This document shows positions 9,835 through 18,686 of a DNA stretch of 64,000 bases, in pieces. This DNA comes from CAYNST01 sp964546435. GTDB taxonomy: Bacteria > Pseudomonadota > Gammaproteobacteria > Pseudomonadales > Cellvibrionaceae. Where the stretch lies: contig CAZJKJ010000001.1 of the NCBI GenBank assembly GCA_964546435.1, forward strand, positions 1-64,000, read 5' to 3'. The translations under genes and the position numbers were made by a program. Under the pieces are notes generated by a model that saw only the letters and a program-made list of their open reading frames with translations, made no database searches and was not told where the DNA came from. The stretch's first letter is position 1. Each line of letters opens with the position of its first letter.

Positions 9835-9866
9835 CCGGGATATACGTAAATTTACGTATATCCCGG
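9835..9866. promoter_or_regulatory. Perfect 32-bp palindrome, possible operator
   Basis: The left arm CCGGGATATACGTAAA is followed directly by its exact reverse complement, giving 16 pairs with no loop. Without a loop or U-tract it does not resemble an intrinsic terminator. It looks more like a binding site for a dimeric protein. The central 16-mer TACGTAAATTTACGTA recurs with one mismatch at 51902-51917, upstream of an unrelated gene. Confidence 0.5.
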
Positions 9867-10281
9867 GCGTGACCAATCTCGGTAGATTGCCTCCAACGCG
9901 CTTTGCTCCTCACCCAGCATACAAGCCGCACAGGAAGCTACTTTTCTGTTCAGCCTGCAAAGCCGTTATCTGTCGTCCAGCGCATTCTCAGGTGTAAACG
10001 GAGTCGCTCAAACCGTTACGGGTATTTGGCTGGCCTTTAAGGCTAGCAAGGGATTTGAACCGAAAGCGGATTTCAACCCTGTAGCGGTCTGACCGGAAAG
10101 GAAACCGCCTGAGCTGCCTGCATGGCTTTGAGAGAGATCGTAATTTTTAAGCACTCCTTGTAGGGAACAGTGAAACCAGGGAAGGTTTTTTTTACCCGCA
10201 ACCGAAATTCCGCACCCATCCGCTTTATGGTCAATGCCCAAGTGTTACAGTAGCCAGCTCTGAATCTTGAGAAGGCGCAAC

Positions 10282-10752
10282 ATGACGTACGGCATTCTGT
10301 TCAATCTCATCGCTCTGGTTAGCATATCCGCCCTCCTGGCATCGGTTATGGTTCATGCCGAGGACCCCGCCAGCGCTTCCCCGGCGGACTCCCATCAGCA
10401 TCACGCCGATCCGGCACCTGTACCGAAGCCCGACTCCCCTGAACACCTGCATCATTCCCACTCCGGACATGCGGGAGACGCTTCCGCCACACCCGGCGCG
10501 GCGGCATCGGGGTGGGCTGAATACCTGAAAATTGATGGCACCATTGATGGCACCAAGGCCACCGCCATAGCCACCGCGGAAAAAAGGTACCACGACCAGC
10601 GACGGGCCATGAAAAAGAGGCACTACGCGGAATTGATGGCTCTGGAAAAGGATAAGCTAGAATCACTGGAGGCGGTCCTCAGCAAGAAAGAGCTGGGGAA
10701 ACTGCAGGCCCTGTGGATCCAGCAGCTGCGCGAAGAACATCAGCAGCATTGA
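10282..10752 (+). CDS. Histidine-rich periplasmic hypothetical protein
   Basis: A 156-residue product from the ATG at 10282; an in-frame TTG at 10267 is a weaker start. A hydrophobic signal segment at about 5-25 ends near VMVHA. A low-complexity His/Pro/Ala region follows (HQHHADPAPVPKPDSPEHLHHSHSGHAG), then an amphipathic charged helix (EKRYHDQRRAMKKRHYAELMALEKDKLE). The His clusters suggest periplasmic metal binding, but that is inference. The helical C-terminus recalls small Spy/CpxP-like periplasmic proteins without a clear family match. It stands alone between the palindrome region and malic enzyme. Confidence 0.65.
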   Translation: MTYGILFNLIALVSISALLASVMVHAEDPASASPADSHQHHADPAPVPKPDSPEHLHHSHSGHAGDASATPGAAASGWAEYLKIDGTIDGTKATAIATAEKRYHDQRRAMKKRHYAELMALEKDKLESLEAVLSKKELGKLQALWIQQLREEHQQH

Positions 10753-10913
10753 GAACCGCCCCGATATCGAAAACTTCAGGCGAATTTTTGACCGTATCCG
10801 GAAAGCATCCGGCTTGACGGATTTCGCCCGGCATCCGTATCCAGGACGTTTGCTGTGCTGCGGCTGGACCCGCGCACCGCAGCATTCGATTCTCTTCGAC
10901 ATGAGTGCACATC

Positions 10914-12608
10914 ATGGCCAACGACCCTAACGAAAAACCGCTTTATATCCCCTATTCCGGCCCGTCGCTTCTCACTACTCCGCTTTTGAACAAGGGAAGT
11001 GCCTTCAGTGAAGCCGAGCGCACCAGCTTTAACCTGACCGGTTTGCTGCCGCCGCGCTATGAAACCATTGAAGAACAGGTCAATCGTGCGTATCTGCAAT
11101 ATTCCAGCTTCGATACGGATCTCAACAAGCATATCTACCTGCGCGCCATCCAGGACAAGAACGAAACCCTGTTTTACCGGTTGGTGCAGAATAATCTCGA
11201 AGAAATGATGCCGATTATCTACACCCCCACCGTCGGCGAAGCGTGTGAAAAATTCTCTGATATTTACCGCAGCTCCCGGGGATTGTTCATTTCCTGGCCG
11301 GAGCGCAAGCACATGGATGACATTCTCCACAATGCCACCAAACGCAACGTAAAAGTGATTGTGGTCACCGACGGCGAACGCATTCTCGGACTGGGCGATC
11401 AGGGAATGGGAGGCATGGGCATACCCATCGGGAAATTATCCTTGTATACCGTATGCGGCGGCATCAGCCCGGCCTATACGCTGCCGGTCATGCTCGACGT
11501 TGGCACCAATAACGAGAAACTGCTGAACGATCCCATGTACATGGGATGGCGACACAAGCGCATTGCCCAGCCGGAATACGATGAGTTCGTTAACATGTTT
11601 ATCCAGGCAATAAAGCGGCGCTGGCCCGGCGTTCTATTGCAGTTCGAAGATTTCGCGCAACCCAACGCCATGCCGCTTCTGCAACGCTATCGCAACGACA
11701 TCTGCTGTTTTAACGACGACATTCAGGGCACCGCGTCCGTCACCGTCGGCACGCTGCTTGCCGCCTGTCGCAGCAAGAACACCACCCTCAGTCGCCAGAA
11801 AGTGGTTTTTGTCGGGGCAGGATCCGCTGGCTGCGGTATCGCCGAACACGTTATCAGCCAGATGCGTACCGAAGGTCTGAGCGAAGCCGACGCGCGCCGG
11901 CGAGTTTTCATGGTCGATCAACTGGGTCTGCTGACGGATGGCACCGGCGGCCTGCGGGATTTTCAGCAGAAACTCTGTCAGCCGGCGGAGGGCATTGCAC
12001 AATGGACGTACGAAGGTCAGTTTCCGTCCCTGCTGGAGGTCATCCGACAGGTACAGCCAGGAATCCTGATTGGCGTTTCCGGACAGCCCGGTCTGTTCAA
12101 CAAGGCCGTCATTCAGGCGATGCGCGAAGCGGGCCCGACCCCCATCATTTTTCCGTTGAGCAATCCCATTAAACAGGTTGAAGCCTTTCCCCAAGACATC
12201 ATCGAATGGACCGACGGCGACGTTATCCTTGCCACTGGCAGTCCTTTTGCTCCGGTCGAATACAAGGGCCGCATCTATCCCGTCGCCCAGTGCAACAACA
12301 GCTATATTTTTCCAGGAATCGGTCTTGGCGTTGTGGCCGCGGGAATCCGGCTGGTTACCGACGACATGCTGATATTGGCAAGCAATATTCTCGCGGACAT
12401 GTCGCCACTTGCAAACACCGGTTCCGGCGGGCTTTTACCACCATTGACGGAGGTGTCCGAGCTCAGCAAAAAAATTGCTTTCGGCATTGCCAGGCTGGCC
12501 CAACAACAAGGGCTGGCCCTGGACATTCCGGATGACCTGCTGGAAGCAAAAATCCAGAAATCATATTGGCGCCCCGCCTATCGGCAATACCGGCGCGCAA
12601 GTATTTAG
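10914..12608 (+). CDS. maeA: NAD-dependent malic enzyme
   Basis: Oxidative decarboxylation of L-malate to pyruvate with NAD reduction (SfcA/MaeA type, cytoplasmic). It has 564 residues from the ATG at 10914, matching the usual 565; an in-frame GTG at 10905 would add three. Family motifs are LLPPRYETIEEQ, IYTPTVGEACEKFS, VTDGERILGLGDQGMGGMGI, FEDFAQPNA, CFNDDIQGTASV and the dinucleotide fold VGAGSAGCGIAEHV. There is no C-terminal phosphotransacetylase domain, which separates it from MaeB-type enzymes. Confidence 0.93.
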   Translation: MANDPNEKPLYIPYSGPSLLTTPLLNKGSAFSEAERTSFNLTGLLPPRYETIEEQVNRAYLQYSSFDTDLNKHIYLRAIQDKNETLFYRLVQNNLEEMMPIIYTPTVGEACEKFSDIYRSSRGLFISWPERKHMDDILHNATKRNVKVIVVTDGERILGLGDQGMGGMGIPIGKLSLYTVCGGISPAYTLPVMLDVGTNNEKLLNDPMYMGWRHKRIAQPEYDEFVNMFIQAIKRRWPGVLLQFEDFAQPNAMPLLQRYRNDICCFNDDIQGTASVTVGTLLAACRSKNTTLSRQKVVFVGAGSAGCGIAEHVISQMRTEGLSEADARRRVFMVDQLGLLTDGTGGLRDFQQKLCQPAEGIAQWTYEGQFPSLLEVIRQVQPGILIGVSGQPGLFNKAVIQAMREAGPTPIIFPLSNPIKQVEAFPQDIIEWTDGDVILATGSPFAPVEYKGRIYPVAQCNNSYIFPGIGLGVVAAGIRLVTDDMLILASNILADMSPLANTGSGGLLPPLTEVSELSKKIAFGIARLAQQQGLALDIPDDLLEAKIQKSYWRPAYRQYRRASI

Positions 12609-12630
12609 CGGACCGTTGTACGCGGTCCGC
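12608..12630 (+). terminator. Stem-loop at the end of the malic enzyme gene
   Basis: GCGGACC pairs with GGTCCGC across a nine-base loop, starting within the stop codon. The bases after it are not T-rich, so it is only a weak intrinsic-terminator candidate. Confidence 0.3.
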
Positions 12631-12769
12631 GGTGCCCTTGCTGCGCGCTAAACAAGTGCCCATGGACCCGTTTGTGAATTTGTGACAATACCGCCTGCGA
12701 CTGACGTCTGTTCCCGTTAGAATCGCCGCTCAGGACACCAACAATAATCTGACGCTTCGCAGGTAAAGA

Positions 12770-15130
12770 ATGAGCAAAAAACGCGCACACTCACTAAAGT
12801 CCGATCACTTGCCAGAAGCCTGTCCCGCGTTAACGCTTGCATCCAGCAAATGGACCAGTGTTTTGCTGGCGGGTCTGTTACTGGCAGGATGTGGATCTCC
12901 TTCGCCGACCCCAACGCCGACCCCAACGCCGACGCCGACACCAACGCCAACGCCAACCCCCACTCCGACGCCCGAGGTGTCCCGCATCACGATCAGCGAG
13001 GCCGTTGCGTCCAATACTGAATTTGAAGATGAGGATGGCGACTCTTCGGACTGGTTCGAATTGCACAACCCAACGGACGCACCCCAGGATCTGGCCGGCT
13101 GGACCATATCGGATAAAGTCGACGAACCGTATATGTGGACGTTTCCGGCGGTAACCCTTGAACCCGGCGCGCACCTGCTGGTCTGGGCGTCGGACAAGAA
13201 TCGCACCAGCACCGCGTTGCACACCAACTTCAAGCTGTCCGCCGATGGCGAAACGCTTTACCTTTTTGATGACAGCGGCGCCGCGGTCGACAGTCTTGAA
13301 ATAGCCGAAGTACCTGCTGGAGTTTCCGTGGGCCGGAACGCGCTGGATGAAGTGCGCTATTACACTGTGCCGACTCCCGGATCGCAGAACTCTGCCTCCA
13401 GCTTTGCAGGCGTCATTAATGGTGAACCGGTGTTCAGCAGCGCCGGCGGCGAAAACAGCGAAGGCGCAGTGGAGATAACGGGGGCGAACGAGCAGGAGAT
13501 CATCCGCTATACCCTCGATGCCACGGTTCCGATTGCCAGTTCACCGGTTTATGAAGGGCCACTGGTCATCACTGAAAATACGGTCGTGCGCGCCCGCATT
13601 TTCCGCGACGAGTTTATACCGTCCATCACAGCGTCCCGCACCTTCCTCACCGGAGAGCAGCATGACCTTCCGGTGGTGACGTTGATTACTGAACCGGCAA
13701 ACTTTTTTGACGAACAAACGGGCATCTACGTTTTTGGCAAGGAAGACTATCAGCAGGAAGAGCCTTTCTACGGCGCCAATTTCTGGGAGGAGTGGGAAAA
13801 GGAAATCCAGTTCGCATTCTATGAACCCGACGGTAGTCTCGGCATTTCCATGGACGGGGGCGTCAAGATTTTTGGCGGCTGGAGCCGTGCACATCCCCAG
13901 AAATCGCTATCGTTTTTTGCGCGTGGCGAATATGGCAAAAAGGAAATCGATTACGGTTTATTCCCGGATCGCCCTTACGATGAGTATCAGTCCTTCGTAC
14001 TGCGCAATTCGGGCAACGACTGGATGTACACCATGATTCATGACGCGGTGCTGACAAGCTTGCTGGAAGATACGAATATCGACTATCAGGCGTATCGACC
14101 AGTGGCGACTTACCTGAACGGACAGTATTGGGGACTTTACAACCTGCGGGAAAAAGTCAGCGAGCATTTTCTCGCCTCCCGCCACGGAATCGATGCCGAT
14201 AGCATTAATCTGCTCGAAGGCGGTGGCGATGTGGTGGAAGGCAGCAACGCCGCTTATCAGGCCATGATGAAATTCATCTCGAACAACGACCTGGCCGACG
14301 CCGCTAATTACGCGGAAGTAGCCGGGCAGATCGATATCGATAACTACATTACATATCAGGTCGCACAGATTTATTTCGGCAACAAGGACTGGCCGGGCAA
14401 CAACATCAAATTCTGGAACTCACCGGAGACCAAGTGGCGCTGGATACTGTTCGATACGGACATCAGCTTCGGCATTTTTGAAGAAGATGATTTCATGCTG
14501 GATTCCATGAGCGCCGCGGCGGCCGCCAATGGTCCCGTCTGGCCCAACCCGCCCTGGTCGACGCTGCTCTTCCGCAGTCTTCTCGCCAACGAGACGTTCG
14601 CCCGGCAGTTCATCAATACCTTCGCGGATTCAATGAACGGTCGCTTCCAGCCCCAACGCGTTATTGGCCGCATTGAGCAATACGCGAACGTCATCGCGAG
14701 CGAGGTCCCACGTCAGGCCGCGCGCTGGATGCCGGAAATGAACCTGGACCCCGCAGAGGAAATCGATCCGGAAGCGGCGTGGATGTACAACCTCGGAGCT
14801 ATGGTGACCTTTGCGGAAGAACGGCCTGCCTACATCAAGGAACATCTACGCAATTACTTTTCACTGGATGATGCGGTCACTTTGAGCCTGCAAACCAGCG
14901 ACGCGACTCATGGGCAGCTCATCGTTAACACGCTCGCCATCACGGACAGCCACTGGAGCGGAGATTACTTTCCCGGCGTGCCGGTTACTCTTACGGCACA
15001 ACCGGCGACGGGTTATGCATTTTCTCACTGGAGCGGTGACCTGGAAGCGACCACACCAGGCATTACGATCGACCCGGCCGAGGTGGCGTCGTTACACGCG
15101 GTGTTCATCCCCGTGGAATCCACGCCTTAA
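12770..15130 (+). CDS. CotH-kinase family lipoprotein with lamin-tail domain and PT-repeat linker
   Basis: A 786-residue exported protein. An atypically late lipobox (LLLAGC, Cys about 41) follows a polar N-terminal extension. Next come a (Pro-Thr)n linker at about 44-68, a lamin-tail domain (ITISEAVASNTEFEDEDG, DWFELHNPTDAPQDLAGW), a chitobiase/hexosaminidase C-terminal-like module at about 225-295, and the CotH-like kinase domain (GGVKIFGGWSRAHPQKSL, LREKVSEHFLASRHGID). The metal-binding motif is LFD562-T-D564. The C-terminus has a bacterial repeat (GYAFSHWSGDLEA). CotH proteins are atypical kinases; the target here is unknown. A second CotH lipoprotein lies at 33652. Confidence 0.85.
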   Translation: MSKKRAHSLKSDHLPEACPALTLASSKWTSVLLAGLLLAGCGSPSPTPTPTPTPTPTPTPTPTPTPTPEVSRITISEAVASNTEFEDEDGDSSDWFELHNPTDAPQDLAGWTISDKVDEPYMWTFPAVTLEPGAHLLVWASDKNRTSTALHTNFKLSADGETLYLFDDSGAAVDSLEIAEVPAGVSVGRNALDEVRYYTVPTPGSQNSASSFAGVINGEPVFSSAGGENSEGAVEITGANEQEIIRYTLDATVPIASSPVYEGPLVITENTVVRARIFRDEFIPSITASRTFLTGEQHDLPVVTLITEPANFFDEQTGIYVFGKEDYQQEEPFYGANFWEEWEKEIQFAFYEPDGSLGISMDGGVKIFGGWSRAHPQKSLSFFARGEYGKKEIDYGLFPDRPYDEYQSFVLRNSGNDWMYTMIHDAVLTSLLEDTNIDYQAYRPVATYLNGQYWGLYNLREKVSEHFLASRHGIDADSINLLEGGGDVVEGSNAAYQAMMKFISNNDLADAANYAEVAGQIDIDNYITYQVAQIYFGNKDWPGNNIKFWNSPETKWRWILFDTDISFGIFEEDDFMLDSMSAAAAANGPVWPNPPWSTLLFRSLLANETFARQFINTFADSMNGRFQPQRVIGRIEQYANVIASEVPRQAARWMPEMNLDPAEEIDPEAAWMYNLGAMVTFAEERPAYIKEHLRNYFSLDDAVTLSLQTSDATHGQLIVNTLAITDSHWSGDYFPGVPVTLTAQPATGYAFSHWSGDLEATTPGITIDPAEVASLHAVFIPVESTP
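12899..12975 (+). repeat. Hexanucleotide-type repeat encoding the Pro-Thr linker
   Basis: A run of CCAACG, CCGACC, CCGACG and CCAACC units encodes alternating Pro and Thr after the lipobox. The period is six bases, so slippage would lengthen or shorten the linker without breaking the frame. Confidence 0.7.
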
Positions 15131-15144
15131 GATCCGCAAGCGAG

Positions 15145-15178
15145 GGCGGCACACGCACGCGCCGCCGTTCTCGTTTTC
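15145..15178 (+). terminator. Probable intrinsic terminator after the first CotH gene
   Basis: GGCGGC pairs with GCCGCC across a ten-base loop (15145-15166), followed by a pyrimidine-rich stretch GTTCTCGTTTTCTT. It lies 14 bases after the stop. It may also end the convergent methyltransferase transcript. Confidence 0.5.
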
Positions 15179-15179
15179 T

Positions 15180-16354
15180 TCAGATTTTTCCCACCGAATC
15201 GCCGGCGGAAACTTCCTCCGCCTCCGGCGCGCTCCATTTATAAACCAGCATTTTCAGAGGCTGTGGCTGCGTGGGCGCATGAAAAACCGGACTCTGTCGC
15301 AGCGAATCCGTAAAACGGGCGTGCGGACAGTGGCGACGGAACTCTTCACGGAGAAATTCTTCCGGAATCTCCGGTGCATTCAGGCACGCCAGGATCTGCG
15401 CATCCGGCGCGGCAAGCTCGGGTATGCGCCGGATTATTTTCGAGTAATCGCGACTGGCGATAAAACTGCCCCGCTGGTAACTCGGCGGATCAACGAGAAT
15501 GATGTCGAACGGACCGCGCTTTTTAATCCGGCCCCAGGATTTAAGAATATCCAGTGCATCGAAAAATGCGGGTGCGGCTTGCAGGCCGTTGAGTGCATGG
15601 TTCTGGCGCCCGCGACCCAGGGCGGACCTGCTGGAATCCACATTCACGACTTCAATCGCTCCGGCTTGCAGGGCGACAATCGAAAATACACAGGTGAACG
15701 CGAAAAGATTCAAGACACGCCGACCTTGCGCTTCACGCTCCAGCCATAGTCGCGCCGGCTCAATGTCGGTAAAAAAACCGACATTCTGGCGATCGAACAC
15801 GATTTCAAAACGCTGCCGTCCCCGCCACGCAAGAGCCTGCTCCACGGGATCGCCCAGTATGAACTCAGTCGGCACGTCCGGCANNNNNNNNNNNNNNNNN
15901 NNNNNNNNNNNNNNNNNNNNNNNNNNNNNNNNNNNNNNNNNNNNNNNNNNNNNNNNNNNNNNNNNNNNNNNNNNNNNNNNNNNGCAAGAGCCTGCTCCAC
16001 GGGATCGCCCAGTATGAACTCAGTCGGCACGTCCGGCAGATCACGACGCTGGACAGCCAGGCACACCGGCGAGTCATTGTCCGGCAGCGACCGGGTTGCA
16101 CACTTCAGAAACCCGGTCATCTCCGCGAGAAATCCGTCCGGCGGCTTCTGATAGACGGTGATCAAAATCAGCGGCCAGAACCCGTCGATGTTGCACCAGG
16201 CAAGCGCGGGCTCCCGTCCACTGCGGCCGTGGAAAATGCGTTGCGCGTTGCGATATTTCGGCCCGTCCGAAGCGCCCGATCTCTGCAAAAATGCTTGCAG
16301 CGCCTCCCGCACGGGGTTCCATGCAATTGCCGGTGTCGGCGTTGATTTATCCAC
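15180..16354 (-). CDS. Class I SAM-dependent methyltransferase (RlmI-like fold), interrupted by an artefactual gap
   Basis: Methyltransferase with the SAM motif NLFAFTCVFSIVALQAGAIE and the catalytic FDIILVDPPSYQRG, as in the rRNA-methyltransferase-like Methyltrans_SAM family. The window splits it into two frames around 100 N. However, the 55 bases before the gap (15829-15883) equal the 55 bases after it (15984-16038). Removing one copy plus the Ns (155 bases) restores a single frame of 339 residues. The GTG start directly follows the TAA of the upstream NAD kinase-like gene, implying translational coupling. Substrate is unknown. Confidence 0.85.
15884..15983. other. Assembly gap (100 N), likely not real
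   Basis: Fixed-length scaffold gap. Identical 55-base flanks show that two contigs overlap by one k-mer and were not merged. No sequence is probably missing. Confidence 0.9.
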
Positions 16355-17539
16355 TTAACCTCCCGCCAGCGGATACAGAACCACGTCCCGGTATCCGCAG
16401 ATGACCTGGACCGCGCCGGTCCACTCCCGGTCGAGGTCGGGATCGCCGCTGTCTATCAGCAAGGGTCGCCCCTCAAGGGATCTCAACTTTTCCGGAGGTG
16501 CCAGAATACGTAATCGCCCGCGCCCGACGTGTCTTAAAATGGCAGGCGTTATCTGCTGGTTGCCGCGCCCGATGATGTGCCCCTGCCCTCCGATAACAGA
16601 CAGCAGCAGCACGACCGGACCCCGGTGGGCGTGCAATGCGGCCTCCAGGCCGGCGGCATCCAGATCGCGGTGCAAACGGTGCTGCCGGTATACCAGATCC
16701 ACACCGAGCAAGGAGCCTTCCAGCCCCCAATGGTCCAGAACGGTCTGAACGGTGCCACCGGGGCCGGCGATTACCAGCGTCTCTTCCCGCGTCTCGGCCG
16801 TCAGCTCTTCTGCGATAAAATCGGCAATATCGCCCAGCAGCAGCGCTTCCGGCACTATCCCGCCCTGCTTGACGGTCTGCACAAAATCACTGTCATCAGG
16901 CACTGTTAAGGCACCGTAATGCCGCGACCCCAGTCGTCCCGCTCGCCGCGCCTCCTCGTCGATATCTCTGACTTCCTGTTGCAACAGCCGCACCGGTTGC
17001 CCATTGATGAGTCGCGCAACCAGCGACGCCGCGGTCTGGGGATTGATGGCGAAAACGCCCGACTGCATTTTTACCCCGGTGGGAATTCCCAGGCACACCT
17101 GGTCGCCCGGGATCACATCACACACATCTCGTGCGGTACCATCGCCGCCCGCAAAAAGCAGCAGATCAATCCCGATTGCGCACAGGCTCCGCACTGCCGC
17201 CCGCGTATCCTGTGCACGGCTCGGCTGCGCCGGCACGTACTCCAATACAGCGGCGGACAGCGCTTGAGGTACCCAGTTCGCGCCCATATCCCCTGCAACA
17301 GTGATGATTTCCAGTCGCGACGGAGCGATTGCCTCGGAGCTCACTCTGCCTGTTTCGCGGAGCAATGCATCAAAAAACACGCGTAACCGCGCAGGCGTAG
17401 TCAGCGCTACGGTACCCGCAGCCGCACGGTGCTGCAGATCGGCGTCATCGCTGCCTTTCTGGGCCAGCGGCCCGCCGATACCCGCGAAGGGATTGACGAC
17501 CAGACCCAGGCGAAACCCGCGCTTGCCGGTCTCACTCAT
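16355..17539 (-). CDS. ATP-NAD kinase / AcoX-like family protein
   Basis: A 394-residue protein from the ATG at 17539. The start RLGLVVNPFAGIGGPLAQKGSDD and the nucleotide-binding loop LLLFAGGDGTARDV identify the ATP-NAD kinase-like (AcoX) branch, followed by the substrate-loop stretch GIPTGVKMQSGVFA. Many gammaproteobacteria carry such a paralogue next to, and distinct from, the essential NAD kinase (NadK). It probably phosphorylates NAD or a related nucleotide, but that is untested. Its start overlaps the end of pdxB by 8 bases, and its stop abuts the methyltransferase start. Confidence 0.85.
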   Translation of the reverse strand: MSETGKRGFRLGLVVNPFAGIGGPLAQKGSDDADLQHRAAAGTVALTTPARLRVFFDALLRETGRVSSEAIAPSRLEIITVAGDMGANWVPQALSAAVLEYVPAQPSRAQDTRAAVRSLCAIGIDLLLFAGGDGTARDVCDVIPGDQVCLGIPTGVKMQSGVFAINPQTAASLVARLINGQPVRLLQQEVRDIDEEARRAGRLGSRHYGALTVPDDSDFVQTVKQGGIVPEALLLGDIADFIAEELTAETREETLVIAGPGGTVQTVLDHWGLEGSLLGVDLVYRQHRLHRDLDAAGLEAALHAHRGPVVLLLSVIGGQGHIIGRGNQQITPAILRHVGRGRLRILAPPEKLRSLEGRPLLIDSGDPDLDREWTGAVQVICGYRDVVLYPLAGG

Positions 17540-18653
17540 CAAACGCGAATCCTAGCGCCGACAGCATCGGTTGCTCATCCTGAGCGCTCGAGCGCACTCG
17601 ATAATGTCCGAATTCGCGTCGCTCAAAATAAGTTTTGCGGCAGTGATCGAAGGTGACCCCGGCGCGCTCCACGCCGGCTTCTTCCATGGCAACCATAAAA
17701 CGCCGGTGATCTGCCTGGATATCGTAAGTCGACAATATCGCGTCATTGACTGTTCGGGCTTCAAGATATTTTCGCGGCCCTTGAAGCTCATGAAGAATAG
17801 CGGCGGATGCCGCACTGGCATCGGCCCCGTCGCTGCCGAGATATCGTTTGAGCGCCTCGTAGATCATGGCCGTGCCGTTGAGCTTGCCCTCGTAACTGTA
17901 GCCCGCGATGTGGGGTGTCCCGAGCTGCACCCGGCGCGCCAGCGCCAGATTGATCTGGGGCTCATGTTCCCAGACATCCAGCACCACCTGCAGATCGGCC
18001 CCGCTTTGCAGATGCGCCAGCAGCGCTTCGTTGTCGATTGCCCCGCCCCGGCCAGCATTGAGCAGCAGGGTACCGGGCTTCAGCTGGCGCAGTACGTCCA
18101 GATTCATCATGTGATGGGTGGGATTGCTTCCAGAGGTGGTGTAAGGGGTGTGCATGCAGATGATGTCCGCCTGGAGTACCGTTTCCCACGGCACCAGCCC
18201 TGGATAGCTCCGCTGATCCAGAAGAGGATCGTATCCAACGCAGTCCGCGCCCAGTTGCGTCAGCGTCCGGCAAACCCGTGCGCCCACATTGCCATGGCCG
18301 ATTACGCCAATCCGCCGGTGCGCCCATTGAGGCTGGAGTGTCGCCAGTGCGGCCAGCACATACTGCACCACGCCTCCCGCATTGCAGCCTGGCGCGCTCG
18401 CATAGGCAATGCCGTGCCGCTGGAGATAGTGGGTGTCCAAATGATCTGTACCGATGGTACACGTGCCCACAAAGCGGATATTGCTCCCCTTGAGCAGGGT
18501 TTCGTCGACTCGCGTCACGGAACGCACGATCAGGATATCCGCGTCCCGAACGTCGGCTGGGCTCAGGTGCCTTCCCGGAAGACTCCGTATCTCGCCCAGT
18601 TCACCGAAAAACGTGTGCAAATGCGGAATGTTTTCGTCAGCGACGATTTTCAT
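17532..18653 (-). CDS. pdxB: Erythronate-4-phosphate dehydrogenase
   Basis: Oxidises 4-phosphoerythronate in the deoxyxylulose-phosphate-dependent pyridoxal 5'-phosphate pathway. It has 373 residues, the normal length. The start MKIVADENIPHLHTFFGELG and the D-2-hydroxyacid dehydrogenase motifs are present: IGVIGHGNVGARVCRTLTQLG for NAD binding, HTPYTTSG, and LLNAGRGGAIDNEAL. The C-terminal dimerisation domain that sets PdxB apart is also present. It lies between epmC and the NAD kinase-like gene on the same strand. Confidence 0.95.
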   Translation of the reverse strand: MKIVADENIPHLHTFFGELGEIRSLPGRHLSPADVRDADILIVRSVTRVDETLLKGSNIRFVGTCTIGTDHLDTHYLQRHGIAYASAPGCNAGGVVQYVLAALATLQPQWAHRRIGVIGHGNVGARVCRTLTQLGADCVGYDPLLDQRSYPGLVPWETVLQADIICMHTPYTTSGSNPTHHMMNLDVLRQLKPGTLLLNAGRGGAIDNEALLAHLQSGADLQVVLDVWEHEPQINLALARRVQLGTPHIAGYSYEGKLNGTAMIYEALKRYLGSDGADASAASAAILHELQGPRKYLEARTVNDAILSTYDIQADHRRFMVAMEEAGVERAGVTFDHCRKTYFERREFGHYRVRSSAQDEQPMLSALGFAFDE

Positions 18654-18686
18654 TCAATCTACCTTTTATCTAAATATGAGTTGCGA

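Larger units (their letters stand above)
9754..10281. other. 528-bp intergenic region with palindromes, no gene seen
   Basis: Open frames here (9794-9997 plus, 10008-10241 minus) lack protein-like composition or initiation signals. The region holds a 14-bp palindrome (9800-9813) and a perfect 32-bp palindrome (9835-9866), described separately. The segment 10000-10200 has several short complementary stretches, but I could not fold it into any RNA family I know. Confidence 0.5.

Noticed and set aside
10048..10066. tRNA T-loop-like GGTTCAAATCC on the minus strand
   Set aside because: The flanking bases do not form a T stem and no acceptor or anticodon arm can be found.
15180..16354. Two separate genes or a frameshifted pseudogene
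   Set aside because: Removing the duplicated 55 bases and the Ns restores one intact methyltransferase frame.
18427..18442. GTGGGTGTCC match inside pdxB
   Set aside because: A single partial match in a conserved coding region, without the GGTAA end; probably coincidence.
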